From assembly GCA_036258175.1 (NCBI GenBank), contig DATAEE010000190.1, positions 35,591-99,590 on the forward strand: a DNA stretch of 64,000 nt, written 5' to 3'. The notes below the pieces were generated by a model that was not told where the DNA came from, ran no database searches, and was given only the letters and a program-made list of their open reading frames with translations. Shown in pieces: positions 32,131 to 39,616 of this stretch (position 1 is the stretch's first letter; each line of letters begins with the position of its first letter). A program made the position numbers and the translations under genes. This DNA is from DATAEE01 sp036258175 (GTDB lineage Bacteria; Acidobacteriota; Vicinamibacteria; Vicinamibacterales; 2-12-FULL-66-21).

Positions 32131-33723
32131 TCATCTGACACGGAGCGCGCGTTTCAAAATCTTACCTGTCGCGCCGACTGGAAGCGAGTCGCGGAACTCA
32201 ACAAGTCTTGGGTATTTATAGGCGGCACAATTGTCGCGGCACCACTGGATGATCTCTCGCTCCGTCGTCGCCGCCGCCGAGGGCCGCTTGACGATGAAAG
32301 CCTTCACTTCTTCGCCGAGCCGCTCGTCTGGAACGCCGACGACAGCCACCAGCGAGACGGCGGGGTGCGTCATCAACAACTCTTCGAGCTCGCGCGGATA
32401 GACATTCATGCCGCCGCGAAGAATCATATCTTTCTTCCGATCCACGATCGCGAGATAGCCCTCCGCGTCGATCGTCCCGATGTCGCCGGAGTGGAACCAG
32501 CCGTTGCGCATCGCTTCCGCCGTGGCGTCAGGCCGCTTGTAGTAGCCCTTCATGATGTTGTGGCCGCGGATGCAGACTTCGCCGCGCTCGCCGGACGCAA
32601 CCGGCTGGTCATTGTCGTCCAGGCACGCCACCTCCACGCCGAAGAGTGGTTGTCCCACGGTGCCAGGCTTCGACGGCCGCTGCGTGTGGTTGAAGGTCGC
32701 AACCGGCGCGGTCTCCGACAGACCGTACCCTTCGAGAATCCGCGCGGCGAAGGTCCGCTCGAACTGCTCCATGACCGCGACCGGCATCGGCGCGCCGCCC
32801 GATGCGCACAACCGCAGCGACCGCGCGGCGGCGGCCGCATCGATCCCATTCGTCGACGCATGCTGCAGCAGCGTCCAGTACATCGTCGGCACCGCGGTCC
32901 AGCAGGTCACCGCCTCCTTCTGAAACGCATCCAGCACGGCGGCGGGATCGAAGCGTGGAAGTAGGACGATCTGCGCGCCGAGGTACAGACTCGCGTTCAT
33001 CTGCGCCGTCTGCCCGGTCGAGTGAAAGAGTGGCAGCGTGATGAGAACGGTATTTCTCGCGTCGGCGGAGGCGTCGAACGCCGGCCGGAACAAGTCAGCG
33101 GTGATCATGGCGTTCATCAGCATGTTCATGTGCGTCAGCTCCGCCCCTTTCGGCTCCCCTGTCGTCCCCGACGTGTAGAGGATGACGGCGGTGTCGTCGG
33201 GACCGGCCGGATGCGTGGCGAAGACGGGCGGCTGGTTGAACATCAGCTGGCCGATTGTCAGCGCGCCGCGGACCGGGCTGGGCGCCTTTGGATCGATGGT
33301 GAGCACCACGAGCCGATCACAGGCGGGCACTTCGTCGCACGCCGCGCGGGCCATCTGCGCCATCGGCAGCTCCGCCGTCCCTTCGAAGACGAGCATCGCT
33401 TTTGCATCGCTGTCGCGCAGGTGGTACGCGATCTCGCGTGGCTTGAGCAGCACGTTGAACGGCACGACGATCGCGCCCGCTTTGAGAATGCCGAAGTAGG
33501 CCGCTGGAAACCACGTGACGTTCGGGCAGCTCAGCGCGACGTGATCGCCGGGTTGGATTCCGAGCGCCTGCAGACCGCCCGCGATCTGTGAGGCCATCGC
33601 GTCCAGTTGGCCGTAGGTGAGCCGGGTCGGCCCGCACACGAGCGCGGGGCGATCGGGGCGCAGGCGCGCAGGATGTTCGAGCACGCTGGCCAGGTTCAGC
33701 GTCGTGGCACGGTGCGGAATCAT
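32131..33723 (-). CDS. Fatty acyl-CoA ligase (AMP-forming)
   Basis: 530 residues of the acyl-adenylate-forming superfamily. The phosphate loop YTSGTTGEPKGAE (A3) is near 191-203, EGYGLSETAP (A5) in the middle, and GWFHSGDIG, DRKKDMILRGGMNVYPRELE and the C-terminal catalytic Lys in VGATGKILKR are all intact. It activates a carboxylate to an acyl-AMP and then the CoA thioester, probably medium or long fatty acids. It starts six bases after the cytochrome b/c gene, so it is likely the last gene of that operon. Confidence 0.93.
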   Translation of the reverse strand: MIPHRATTLNLASVLEHPARLRPDRPALVCGPTRLTYGQLDAMASQIAGGLQALGIQPGDHVALSCPNVTWFPAAYFGILKAGAIVVPFNVLLKPREIAYHLRDSDAKAMLVFEGTAELPMAQMARAACDEVPACDRLVVLTIDPKAPSPVRGALTIGQLMFNQPPVFATHPAGPDDTAVILYTSGTTGEPKGAELTHMNMLMNAMITADLFRPAFDASADARNTVLITLPLFHSTGQTAQMNASLYLGAQIVLLPRFDPAAVLDAFQKEAVTCWTAVPTMYWTLLQHASTNGIDAAAAARSLRLCASGGAPMPVAVMEQFERTFAARILEGYGLSETAPVATFNHTQRPSKPGTVGQPLFGVEVACLDDNDQPVASGERGEVCIRGHNIMKGYYKRPDATAEAMRNGWFHSGDIGTIDAEGYLAIVDRKKDMILRGGMNVYPRELEELLMTHPAVSLVAVVGVPDERLGEEVKAFIVKRPSAAATTEREIIQWCRDNCAAYKYPRLVEFRDSLPVGATGKILKRALRVR

Positions 33724-33729
33724 CGGCAG

Positions 33730-35316
33730 CTACCTCCGGCTCGCCAAGTATGCCGCAATGGTGTCCAGCTCGTTCAGCGTCAGCTTGTTCTCGAACGCCG
33801 GCATCGTCGCGTCCGGATCGATCGATTCCGGATCCGCGATCCAGCGGCGCAGCGTGAGCATGTTCTGCTTGCCGCCGATGCGCGAAAGGTCCGGCCCGTC
33901 GTCGTCTCCCTGTCCGCCGCCGTCGCCATCGAGGCGATGACAACTCACACAATGGCGCGCGAAGATCAGCGCCGCCGCGCGGGTTGCGTCCGGAACAGCC
34001 GGCGGCGCCTCGCCGCGAGATACCCACGCGACGTAGGCGACGAGAGCATCGACTTCGCGCTGGTTGGCCCGTGGCGGCGGACGCAGGCCGGGCGCGATCA
34101 TCTCGGGATCGACGATGTGCGACGCGAGCCAGCTGGGCGGCCGCACGAGCGGCGACGTTCCGATTGGATCAGCCATGGCGGTCTCGCCGTGGCAGCGATC
34201 GCAGCCTGCGTTCCCAATCAACACGCTTCCCGCGATCTGGCGTGGCGTCCAGAGGCCGGTTCTGGACGCTTCTCTCCCGGTGTCACGCCATCCCGCCGTC
34301 GTGAGCGCGACGACGATCGCGACCGCCGCCGCCACCGCTGTCAGAACCACGCGCCTGCTCCGCGGGTCACGGTCCGGCCCACGATCGATCCACGGCAATA
34401 GGGCGAGCGCCGCGAGCGCGAGACCCGGAAGGATGACGGCGCCAACAATCTCCCAACGGCCGGGAAAGTACTTCAGCAGCTGAAACAGGCCGAGGAAGTA
34501 CCACTCCGGTCGCGGGACGTACGTCGCATCCGAGGGATCGGCCGGCGCTTCAAGCGCCGGCATGCCGCTCCAGGTGAGCACCACGAGCGCGACCGCGACG
34601 ATGAGCGCCACGGTCACATCTCTCGCGGCCTGATACGGGAAGAAGGGTAAAACTGGGCCTGACGCTTTCTTCACCGGCCCCGAGATGCCGTGGCGGCGCA
34701 TCAAGAACAGGTGCAGCCCGACGAGCAGCAGCAGCAACGCTGGCAGCAAGATGACGTGCGCGCTGTACCAGCGCGTCAGCGTCAGCGCACCGATCTCGGA
34801 ACCGCCGCGTACGAGCTCCGCGAGCGCCGGACCGATCAGGGGCGGAAGCGCGACGAGATTGATCGTGACGACCGTCGCCCAGTACGCGCGTCGATCCCAC
34901 GGCAGCAAGTATCCCGTCAGGGCGAGCGCCAGCAGGACGATCAGAAGCGCGACGCCGGTCAGCCACGTGAGCTCGCGCGGCGCCTTGTACGAACCGAAGA
35001 AGATGACGCGCAACAGGTGCAGCGCCATGAAGACGACAACTGCGCTGGCGCCGAAAAAGTGGAGGCCCCGGACCAGCCAGCCGAGCCGCGCGTCCCGCAT
35101 GATGAACCGGACGCTTTCCCACGCGTGATCGGGAGTCGGCGCGTAGTACATCGTGAGGACCGCGCCGGTCACAACCTGCACGGCGATCAGGAACAGGAGG
35201 GCCGAGCCGAGCGTGAACCACCATCCCGTGCCCGGAGGAAGCGGTTCGTCGAGCAGATGCGACACGCCCGTGCGGTAGCCGCTCCTCGCGTGGAGCCAGT
35301 CCCGCAGGTGCCCCAT
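33730..35316 (-). CDS. Cytochrome b (b6/subunit IV type) fused to a C-terminal diheme cytochrome c region
   Basis: 528 residues from the ATG at 35316; the frame runs further upstream only inside the Rieske gene. The cytochrome b part (about 1-290) has haem-binding His pairs in HFFGASAVVVFMALH and HVILLPALLLLLVGLH, the quinone-site PEWYFL motif, and eight or so helices. After a further helix near 315-340 there are two CxxCH haem c sites: CDRCH and CVSCH, the second in a class I cytochrome c ending in a possible Met ligand (TMPAF). It would take electrons from quinol via the neighbouring Rieske protein, acting as a bc complex without a separate c1. Stop is seven bases from the ligase gene. Confidence 0.93.
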   Translation of the reverse strand: MGHLRDWLHARSGYRTGVSHLLDEPLPPGTGWWFTLGSALLFLIAVQVVTGAVLTMYYAPTPDHAWESVRFIMRDARLGWLVRGLHFFGASAVVVFMALHLLRVIFFGSYKAPRELTWLTGVALLIVLLALALTGYLLPWDRRAYWATVVTINLVALPPLIGPALAELVRGGSEIGALTLTRWYSAHVILLPALLLLLVGLHLFLMRRHGISGPVKKASGPVLPFFPYQAARDVTVALIVAVALVVLTWSGMPALEAPADPSDATYVPRPEWYFLGLFQLLKYFPGRWEIVGAVILPGLALAALALLPWIDRGPDRDPRSRRVVLTAVAAAVAIVVALTTAGWRDTGREASRTGLWTPRQIAGSVLIGNAGCDRCHGETAMADPIGTSPLVRPPSWLASHIVDPEMIAPGLRPPPRANQREVDALVAYVAWVSRGEAPPAVPDATRAAALIFARHCVSCHRLDGDGGGQGDDDGPDLSRIGGKQNMLTLRRWIADPESIDPDATMPAFENKLTLNELDTIAAYLASRR

Positions 35317-35786
35317 CAGACGCGCACCATCACTTCGTCGCGCTCGACGACCGCCCGGGCTTCGAGGGATGCCAGAGGCGAGGGGGGCGGACCGGCAACC
35401 ACCTGCCCCTGCACGTCGTAGAAGCCGCCATGACACGGGCAGGCGAAGCGTTTGGATTCCGCGTCGAACGCGACGCGGCAACCCAGATGCGTGCAGGCCG
35501 ACGACAGCGCGCGGATCGATTCCTTTCCATCCCAGATGAGGAAGACGGTCTGAGGCACGCGCGCGCGGCGCCAGCCATCGTTCACCGGAACGAGCACCGT
35601 CGCCGCGTGGGGTACGCTTGCGGCCAGATCGGTGAGCGCGGCCGCGCGACGCCATGCACCACCCTTGCGGCTCGCGCGGCGCGGCGCGACGAACGCGCCC
35701 GCGAGCGCGGCGAGCGCGGTCCCCAGCCCACCCATCGCCAACGCGACGAACGTCGCGAGCGCGCGCCGGCGTCCTTCCGTGTCCAT
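35316..35786 (-). CDS. Rieske iron-sulfur protein of a bc-type complex
   Basis: 156 residues. An N-terminal hydrophobic anchor at about 10-33 holds the protein at the membrane. The [2Fe-2S] ligands are in CTHLGC and CPCHGG, with the short PPP proline loop (VAGPPPSPL) afterwards. This is the electron acceptor from quinol. The stop and the start of cytochrome b share one base (TGATG). No separate c1 or subunit IV gene is beside them, consistent with the downstream fusion. Confidence 0.95.
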   Translation of the reverse strand: MDTEGRRRALATFVALAMGGLGTALAALAGAFVAPRRASRKGGAWRRAAALTDLAASVPHAATVLVPVNDGWRRARVPQTVFLIWDGKESIRALSSACTHLGCRVAFDAESKRFACPCHGGFYDVQGQVVAGPPPSPLASLEARAVVERDEVMVRV

Positions 35787-35821
35787 CTGCCGTTCTCTCC
35801 GCGTAAGGCCCTTTACGATTC

Positions 35822-35903
35822 GTGAAATCCGCGGAATCGGTGGCAGAAATCGGCGTTATCCGTGGCCTGAAATCCGCCTAATCCGTGGCTGCAATCCGCG
35901 GCG
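35822..35903 (-). repeat. Dispersed repeat cluster (minus-strand core CCACGGAT/GCGGAT)
   Basis: AAATCCGCGGAATCGGTGG, TTATCCGTGGCCTG, AAATCCGCCTAATCCGTGGC and CAATCCGCGG follow each other between the Rieske gene and the divergent outer-membrane protein gene. The reverse complement gives the CCACGGAT..CGGAT family seen around 56543-57488. Confidence 0.8.
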
Positions 35904-35939
35904 TGAGCCTCCGCGGCGGTCATTCTCGCATTTGCGGGT

Positions 35940-36644
35940 ATGAGAGCAATGGCCCTGCCACTGATTCGGACGGCCGCGACGGTGCTGCTGGTCGGGGCCG
36001 CCACCCAGCCGGCGGCGGGACAGGAAGCGGTCCGCTTCAGCCCGCCGCGCGCCGACGCCGCGGTATATGTCGGCTGGTTCGGCGCCAACAAGAGCGAGCT
36101 CGACGGCTACGACGACTGGTACAAAGGCGTCTGGCACACCAGCCTGAGCTCGGGCTACTACTGGACCGAGCATCTCAAGACGGAAATCGAATTCGGCGGC
36201 ACGACGCGGGGAGAGATCTACGAAATCCCCTCTCCCTTCGATCCGACGGCCGCGGTACAGGCCGGACCCATCGGCCACGAGTTCTCGACGAAGCGTCTCG
36301 CGCTCGGTCAGCATTACCAGTTCTTTCATAACGCCTTTTTCCACCCGACGATCGGCGGTGGCGTCGCGCTGACGTGGGAGACGACCGAACGGGAGCTCCC
36401 GCCCGTTTTCGCGCGAGATCCAGTCCTGCCCGGCCAGATTCCGGTAATTCGCCCGATCCTCCCCGGCCGAACCGAGGGGCCGGACACCACGCTGCGGACG
36501 ATGGCGTTTGCGACAACCGGCTTCAAGGCGTACTTCACCCAGCGTGCGTTCTTTCGCTCGGACCTGCACGTGATGTTCACGAACCGGGTAGAAGACGTGA
36601 CGCTCCGGTTTGGATTCGGAATGGATCTCGGAGGGGACAGATGA
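35940..36644 (+). CDS. Exported outer-membrane beta-barrel-like protein
   Basis: 234 residues. A signal peptide (about 1-28, ending in AAGQE) precedes many alternating amphipathic strands rich in Tyr, Phe, Trp and Gly (AAVYVGWFGANKSEL, TSLSSGYYWTEHLKTEIEFGG, YFTQRAFFRSDLHVMF). The final stretch VEDVTLRFGFGMDLGG resembles an outer-membrane closing strand, though it ends in DR instead of an aromatic residue. It overlaps the next lipoprotein gene by four bases. Function unknown. Confidence 0.65.
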   Translation: MRAMALPLIRTAATVLLVGAATQPAAGQEAVRFSPPRADAAVYVGWFGANKSELDGYDDWYKGVWHTSLSSGYYWTEHLKTEIEFGGTTRGEIYEIPSPFDPTAAVQAGPIGHEFSTKRLALGQHYQFFHNAFFHPTIGGGVALTWETTERELPPVFARDPVLPGQIPVIRPILPGRTEGPDTTLRTMAFATTGFKAYFTQRAFFRSDLHVMFTNRVEDVTLRFGFGMDLGGDR

Positions 36645-37066
36645 CTCGCGTGCTCGCCATCCTCGTCGCGTCAGCGTTGACCGCAAACTGCGCTGCGAGT
36701 GCGTATCAGGTACGACCGGACGTCAACGGCCATCACGTGACGCCGCCGCCGGCGCAGCACGACCCGCCGGCTGTGACCGCCGCGTACGTGAAAGCGGTGC
36801 CGCCCGGTACCAGGATCACGTTGACGCTGACCGATGGCAAACGAATGAAGGGCACGCTCATGGTCGTGGACGAGGACGCGATCGTCGTGCGGCCGCGCAC
36901 GCGCGTGCCGGAGCCGGCGCAGACGATTCCGATCGCGCAGATCGCGAGGATCGAAGCGGAGCGGGAGAGCGGCGGAATGGGGCGCGCGATCGCCATCGGC
37001 GCGGCGGTCGGCGCCGGCGCGGCGATCGGCGTGTTCCTGGCGTTGATCGCTGCGTTGTCGGATTAG
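36641..37066 (+). CDS. Predicted lipoprotein with small beta domain and C-terminal hydrophobic segment
   Basis: 141 residues from the ATG at 36641 (ATGA overlap). The N-terminus is a signal with LTANC as a possible lipobox, Cys near 17. Residues 50-105 form a compact strand-rich domain (TRITLTLTDGKRMKGTLMVVDEDAIVVRPRTR), which looks like an SH3/LSm-like barrel. A Gly/Ala-rich hydrophobic helix closes the protein. The partner upstream is the barrel-like protein, so both may work in the envelope. Function unknown. It ends three bases from a convergent gene. Confidence 0.65.
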   Translation: MTRVLAILVASALTANCAASAYQVRPDVNGHHVTPPPAQHDPPAVTAAYVKAVPPGTRITLTLTDGKRMKGTLMVVDEDAIVVRPRTRVPEPAQTIPIAQIARIEAERESGGMGRAIAIGAAVGAGAAIGVFLALIAALSD

Positions 37067-37069
37067 TTC

Positions 37070-38128
37070 CTATTTCGCCGGGGCCAGCAGCTCGAGCTTC
37101 GCGCTCGCCGCGCGTCGGACGTCCTGGTTCTTCTCCTGCTTAGCGATTCGCTGGAGCTCGCTCGTCGCGCCTGCTTCGAACAGCGCGTTGACGATGGCGT
37201 GCTTCAGCTCGACGTCCTGCGACGTGTTGAACAGCTGGCGGAGCTGGAGGCGCGAGCCGACGTTGCCGAACACGCGAATGACCTGCCGCTTCACGTGCGG
37301 CGTCGCCCCGTCGTAGACGTCGAGCAGAACCTGCTCGGCTTCCGGCCAGCCCTGATACGCGAGCACCTTGACGGCCGTCACCTGGCGCGGCTCGTCGCCG
37401 CTACGGGCGACCTCGACGATGGCCGAGCGGGCGTCGGCGCGGTTGGATTGCGCGAGCACGTAAATCGCCCGCCGGGCCTGCGCCTCGTCTTCGGCCTTCA
37501 GCGCGAATTCGCGGAGGATGGGCACCACGCGGGCCGCTTCGGAGCTCATGAGGCCGCTGAGCGCCTGGATGCGAAGATCGATGTCCCACGTCAGCGCGAT
37601 CTCCGGCGCGATGGCTGTGGCGACCGGCGGGACGCCGGCGGCGCGCGGCCGCTTCGGCTTCCCCGCGATGGGAGCGGGCGGCGGGGGCGGCGGTGCGTCT
37701 GGACCGACAGGGACGGCCTTTGGCGGCGGAGGAGGCACCGGCGGCGTCGCGACCTTCCACAGGAGGTCTTTCCGCTTCAGCCTGTGCGCGATCTCGATGC
37801 GCAGCGAGCGTGCCGGCTTCACCCATCGGCTCCGCGGCTGCTCACGCTCGAGCGCGTCAATGACGCTCAGCGCTTCGCCCGGTTCGCCCGCCTGATACAG
37901 GCTGTGCGCCAGCCAGAACGCGGCCTCGTCGCGGGCCGGCTCCTTCCGATCGGCGACCACGACGCGCAGCTCCGCGATGGCCCGCGTCCATCGCTCGTCC
38001 GCGATGAAGTCCTTCGCGCGGTCGAGCCGCTCGCTCTCCGCTGGCGCGGCGCCTAGTGGCTCTGCTCCCGCAAGCGGCGCCACCACGGAAAGCACCATGA
38101 GCACCGTGAGCACCGTGAGCACCTTCAT
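37070..38128 (-). CDS. Exported HEAT-repeat protein of a sigma/anti-sigma operon
   Basis: 352 residues from the ATG at 38128 (ATGA overlap with the anti-sigma gene). Signal peptide about 1-22. A TPR-like region (about 35-100: AIAELRVVVADR, EAAFWLAHSLYQAGEPGEAL) is followed by a Pro-rich linker (130-170), then alpha-helical HEAT repeats (about 185-350) with ALSGLMSSEAARVVPILREF and similar units. Such proteins form protein-binding scaffolds in the periplasm. Third gene of the operon; target unknown. Converges with the lipoprotein gene. Confidence 0.78.
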   Translation of the reverse strand: MKVLTVLTVLMVLSVVAPLAGAEPLGAAPAESERLDRAKDFIADERWTRAIAELRVVVADRKEPARDEAAFWLAHSLYQAGEPGEALSVIDALEREQPRSRWVKPARSLRIEIAHRLKRKDLLWKVATPPVPPPPPKAVPVGPDAPPPPPPAPIAGKPKRPRAAGVPPVATAIAPEIALTWDIDLRIQALSGLMSSEAARVVPILREFALKAEDEAQARRAIYVLAQSNRADARSAIVEVARSGDEPRQVTAVKVLAYQGWPEAEQVLLDVYDGATPHVKRQVIRVFGNVGSRLQLRQLFNTSQDVELKHAIVNALFEAGATSELQRIAKQEKNQDVRRAASAKLELLAPAK

Positions 38129-38847
38129 AGACCAAGCTCCGTCCGCACCAGGAGATCCCTTCGATTGATATAGCGTTGCAACCGCGCGAGCGTCTCGCGA
38201 TTCGGCTCCGCGGAAAACGAGGTCTGCAGCAGAAGCACCTCGAGATCGCTCAGGAGCGAGGCCATCTCGCCGTCGCCTTCTTCGAGCGCCGTCAGCCGAA
38301 GCAGCCGCGTATCGGGCAGCAGCGACGCGGCGAGCGATCGCTCGTACGACCAATCGTCCACCGAGACCGCGCCGGCATCCTTGTTCGCGAGCCCGAGCAT
38401 TACGATCTTCGCCCGGTCGAGGTGCTCGATCGCGGCTTCTCTCGATCGCTGCCGTGAATCGTCCGGGTCTTCCACGCCGCTCACCTCGACGGCGTCCGGC
38501 GGCGGCACGGCTCGGTCGCGCGCCCGCTCACGCTGCCACAGGACGCCCGTCACGACGCCGATCGCCAGCGTGGCGGCAATTCCCGCAGCCACGAGCACGC
38601 CCGTATGCACGCGGCGCGCGGGCGCCGACTCGGCGCCGAGCCGCGCGTCGAGCCGGCGCATGAACGCGCGCCACTCGAAGTCCGATCGCGCGCCGTCGAC
38701 CCGCATCGGCGCCAGCGCCGAACGGATGTCCTCGAGCTCGGCGAGCGCGGCCCGGCACGCGCTGCACGAGGACAGATGGGCCTCGAACGCCGCGCGTTCG
38801 GCCGGCGCCAGCTCATCGTAGAAATACAGCTCGACGTCGTGGCTCAT
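38125..38847 (-). CDS. Anti-sigma factor with zf-HC2-like zinc finger
   Basis: 240 residues. The N-terminal anti-sigma domain has the HxxxCxxC zinc motif as HLSSCSAC near 24-31. A single membrane helix is at about 84-104, then a periplasmic segment of some 135 residues. It holds its sigma factor inactive until an envelope signal triggers release. It overlaps both the sigma gene and the HEAT-repeat gene by four bases each, so all three are made together. Confidence 0.88.
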   Translation of the reverse strand: MSHDVELYFYDELAPAERAAFEAHLSSCSACRAALAELEDIRSALAPMRVDGARSDFEWRAFMRRLDARLGAESAPARRVHTGVLVAAGIAATLAIGVVTGVLWQRERARDRAVPPPDAVEVSGVEDPDDSRQRSREAAIEHLDRAKIVMLGLANKDAGAVSVDDWSYERSLAASLLPDTRLLRLTALEEGDGEMASLLSDLEVLLLQTSFSAEPNRETLARLQRYINRRDLLVRTELGL

Positions 38848-39413
38848 AGCAATTCCCCGGTGCGCAGCCCGCGCAGCGTTGAACGCAGGCGGTGAACAGC
38901 CGCATGCAGCTGCCGCTTGACCGTGCCTTCCGCCAATCCGAGCGCCTCGGCAATCTCCGTGAGCTTGAGTTGCTCGAAGTGGCGCATCGTGAAGATCAGC
39001 CGCTGCCGGGGCGGCAGCCGCTCAATCGCATCGCGCAGGACGACGCCCAGCTCGCCGGCATAGGCATGGTCGTCCGGCCCCGGCGCGTCCGCGGGAAGCG
39101 CCTCGAGCCGATTCTCATCCTCGCCGTCGGTGGCCGACGCCGCGAGCGCCGGCGCGACCCGGCGCGCATGGTCGATGCACGCGTTCATGGCAACCCGATA
39201 CAGCCAGGACGTGAACTGCGCATCCTGGCGAAAGCTGCCGAGCGATCGAAACACCTTCAGGAAGACCTCCTGCGCAATGTCGTCGGCATCGTGGTGGTTC
39301 CCGGAATACTGGAGGGCGACCCGATACACCATGGTCCGGTGACGCTCGACCAGCGCCCGGAAGGCCGCCCGATCGCCGGCGGCGGCGCGTGGGATCAGGG
39401 AAGCGTCATCCAC
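38844..39413 (-). CDS. ECF-type RNA polymerase sigma factor
   Basis: 189 residues with region 2 (HDADDIAQEVFLKVFRSL..FTSWLYRVAMNACIDHAR) and region 4 (LPPRQRLIFTMRHFEQLKLTEIAEALGLAEGTVKRQLHAAVHRLR). The start is GTG at 39413. The length and layout match SigE/RpoE-like ECF factors paired with a membrane anti-sigma factor. Its 5' side faces a 140-base GC-rich tandem repeat, in which no promoter is apparent. Confidence 0.95.
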   Translation of the reverse strand: MDDASLIPRAAAGDRAAFRALVERHRTMVYRVALQYSGNHHDADDIAQEVFLKVFRSLGSFRQDAQFTSWLYRVAMNACIDHARRVAPALAASATDGEDENRLEALPADAPGPDDHAYAGELGVVLRDAIERLPPRQRLIFTMRHFEQLKLTEIAEALGLAEGTVKRQLHAAVHRLRSTLRGLRTGELL

Positions 39414-39454
39414 CTGTCAACTCTATGACGTCATGGACGGAAGGAGGGTTGATC

Positions 39455-39594
39455 GTGCCTCGTGCCCAGTGCCTCGGGCCTCGGGCGGTGCCTTCGGGCC
39501 TCGGGCCTCGGGCGGTGCCTCGGGCCTCGGGCCTCGGGCGGTGCCTCGGGCCTCGGACCTCGAGCAGTGTCTCGGGCCTCGGACCTCGAGCGGT
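39455..39594 (+). repeat. GC-rich minisatellite: (CCTCGGG)n plus CGGTG, 26-bp higher-order unit
   Basis: Heptamers CCTCGGG, with variants CCTCGGA and CCTCGAG, occur mostly in triplets separated by CGGTG or CAGTG, giving a 26-bp unit with about five copies. It fills the divergent spacer between the sigma factor and the amidase gene, and would contain the -35 region of the amidase promoter. Confidence 0.9.
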
Positions 39595-39602
39595 GCGGCG
39601 GC

Positions 39603-39608
39603 TAAAAT
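39603..39608 (+). promoter_or_regulatory. TAAAAT -10 of the amidase gene
   Basis: TAAAAT ends eight bases before the ATG at 39617, implying a leaderless or near-leaderless mRNA. The upstream 20-30 bases belong to the minisatellite. Confidence 0.5.
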
Positions 39609-39616
39609 ACCCGCCC

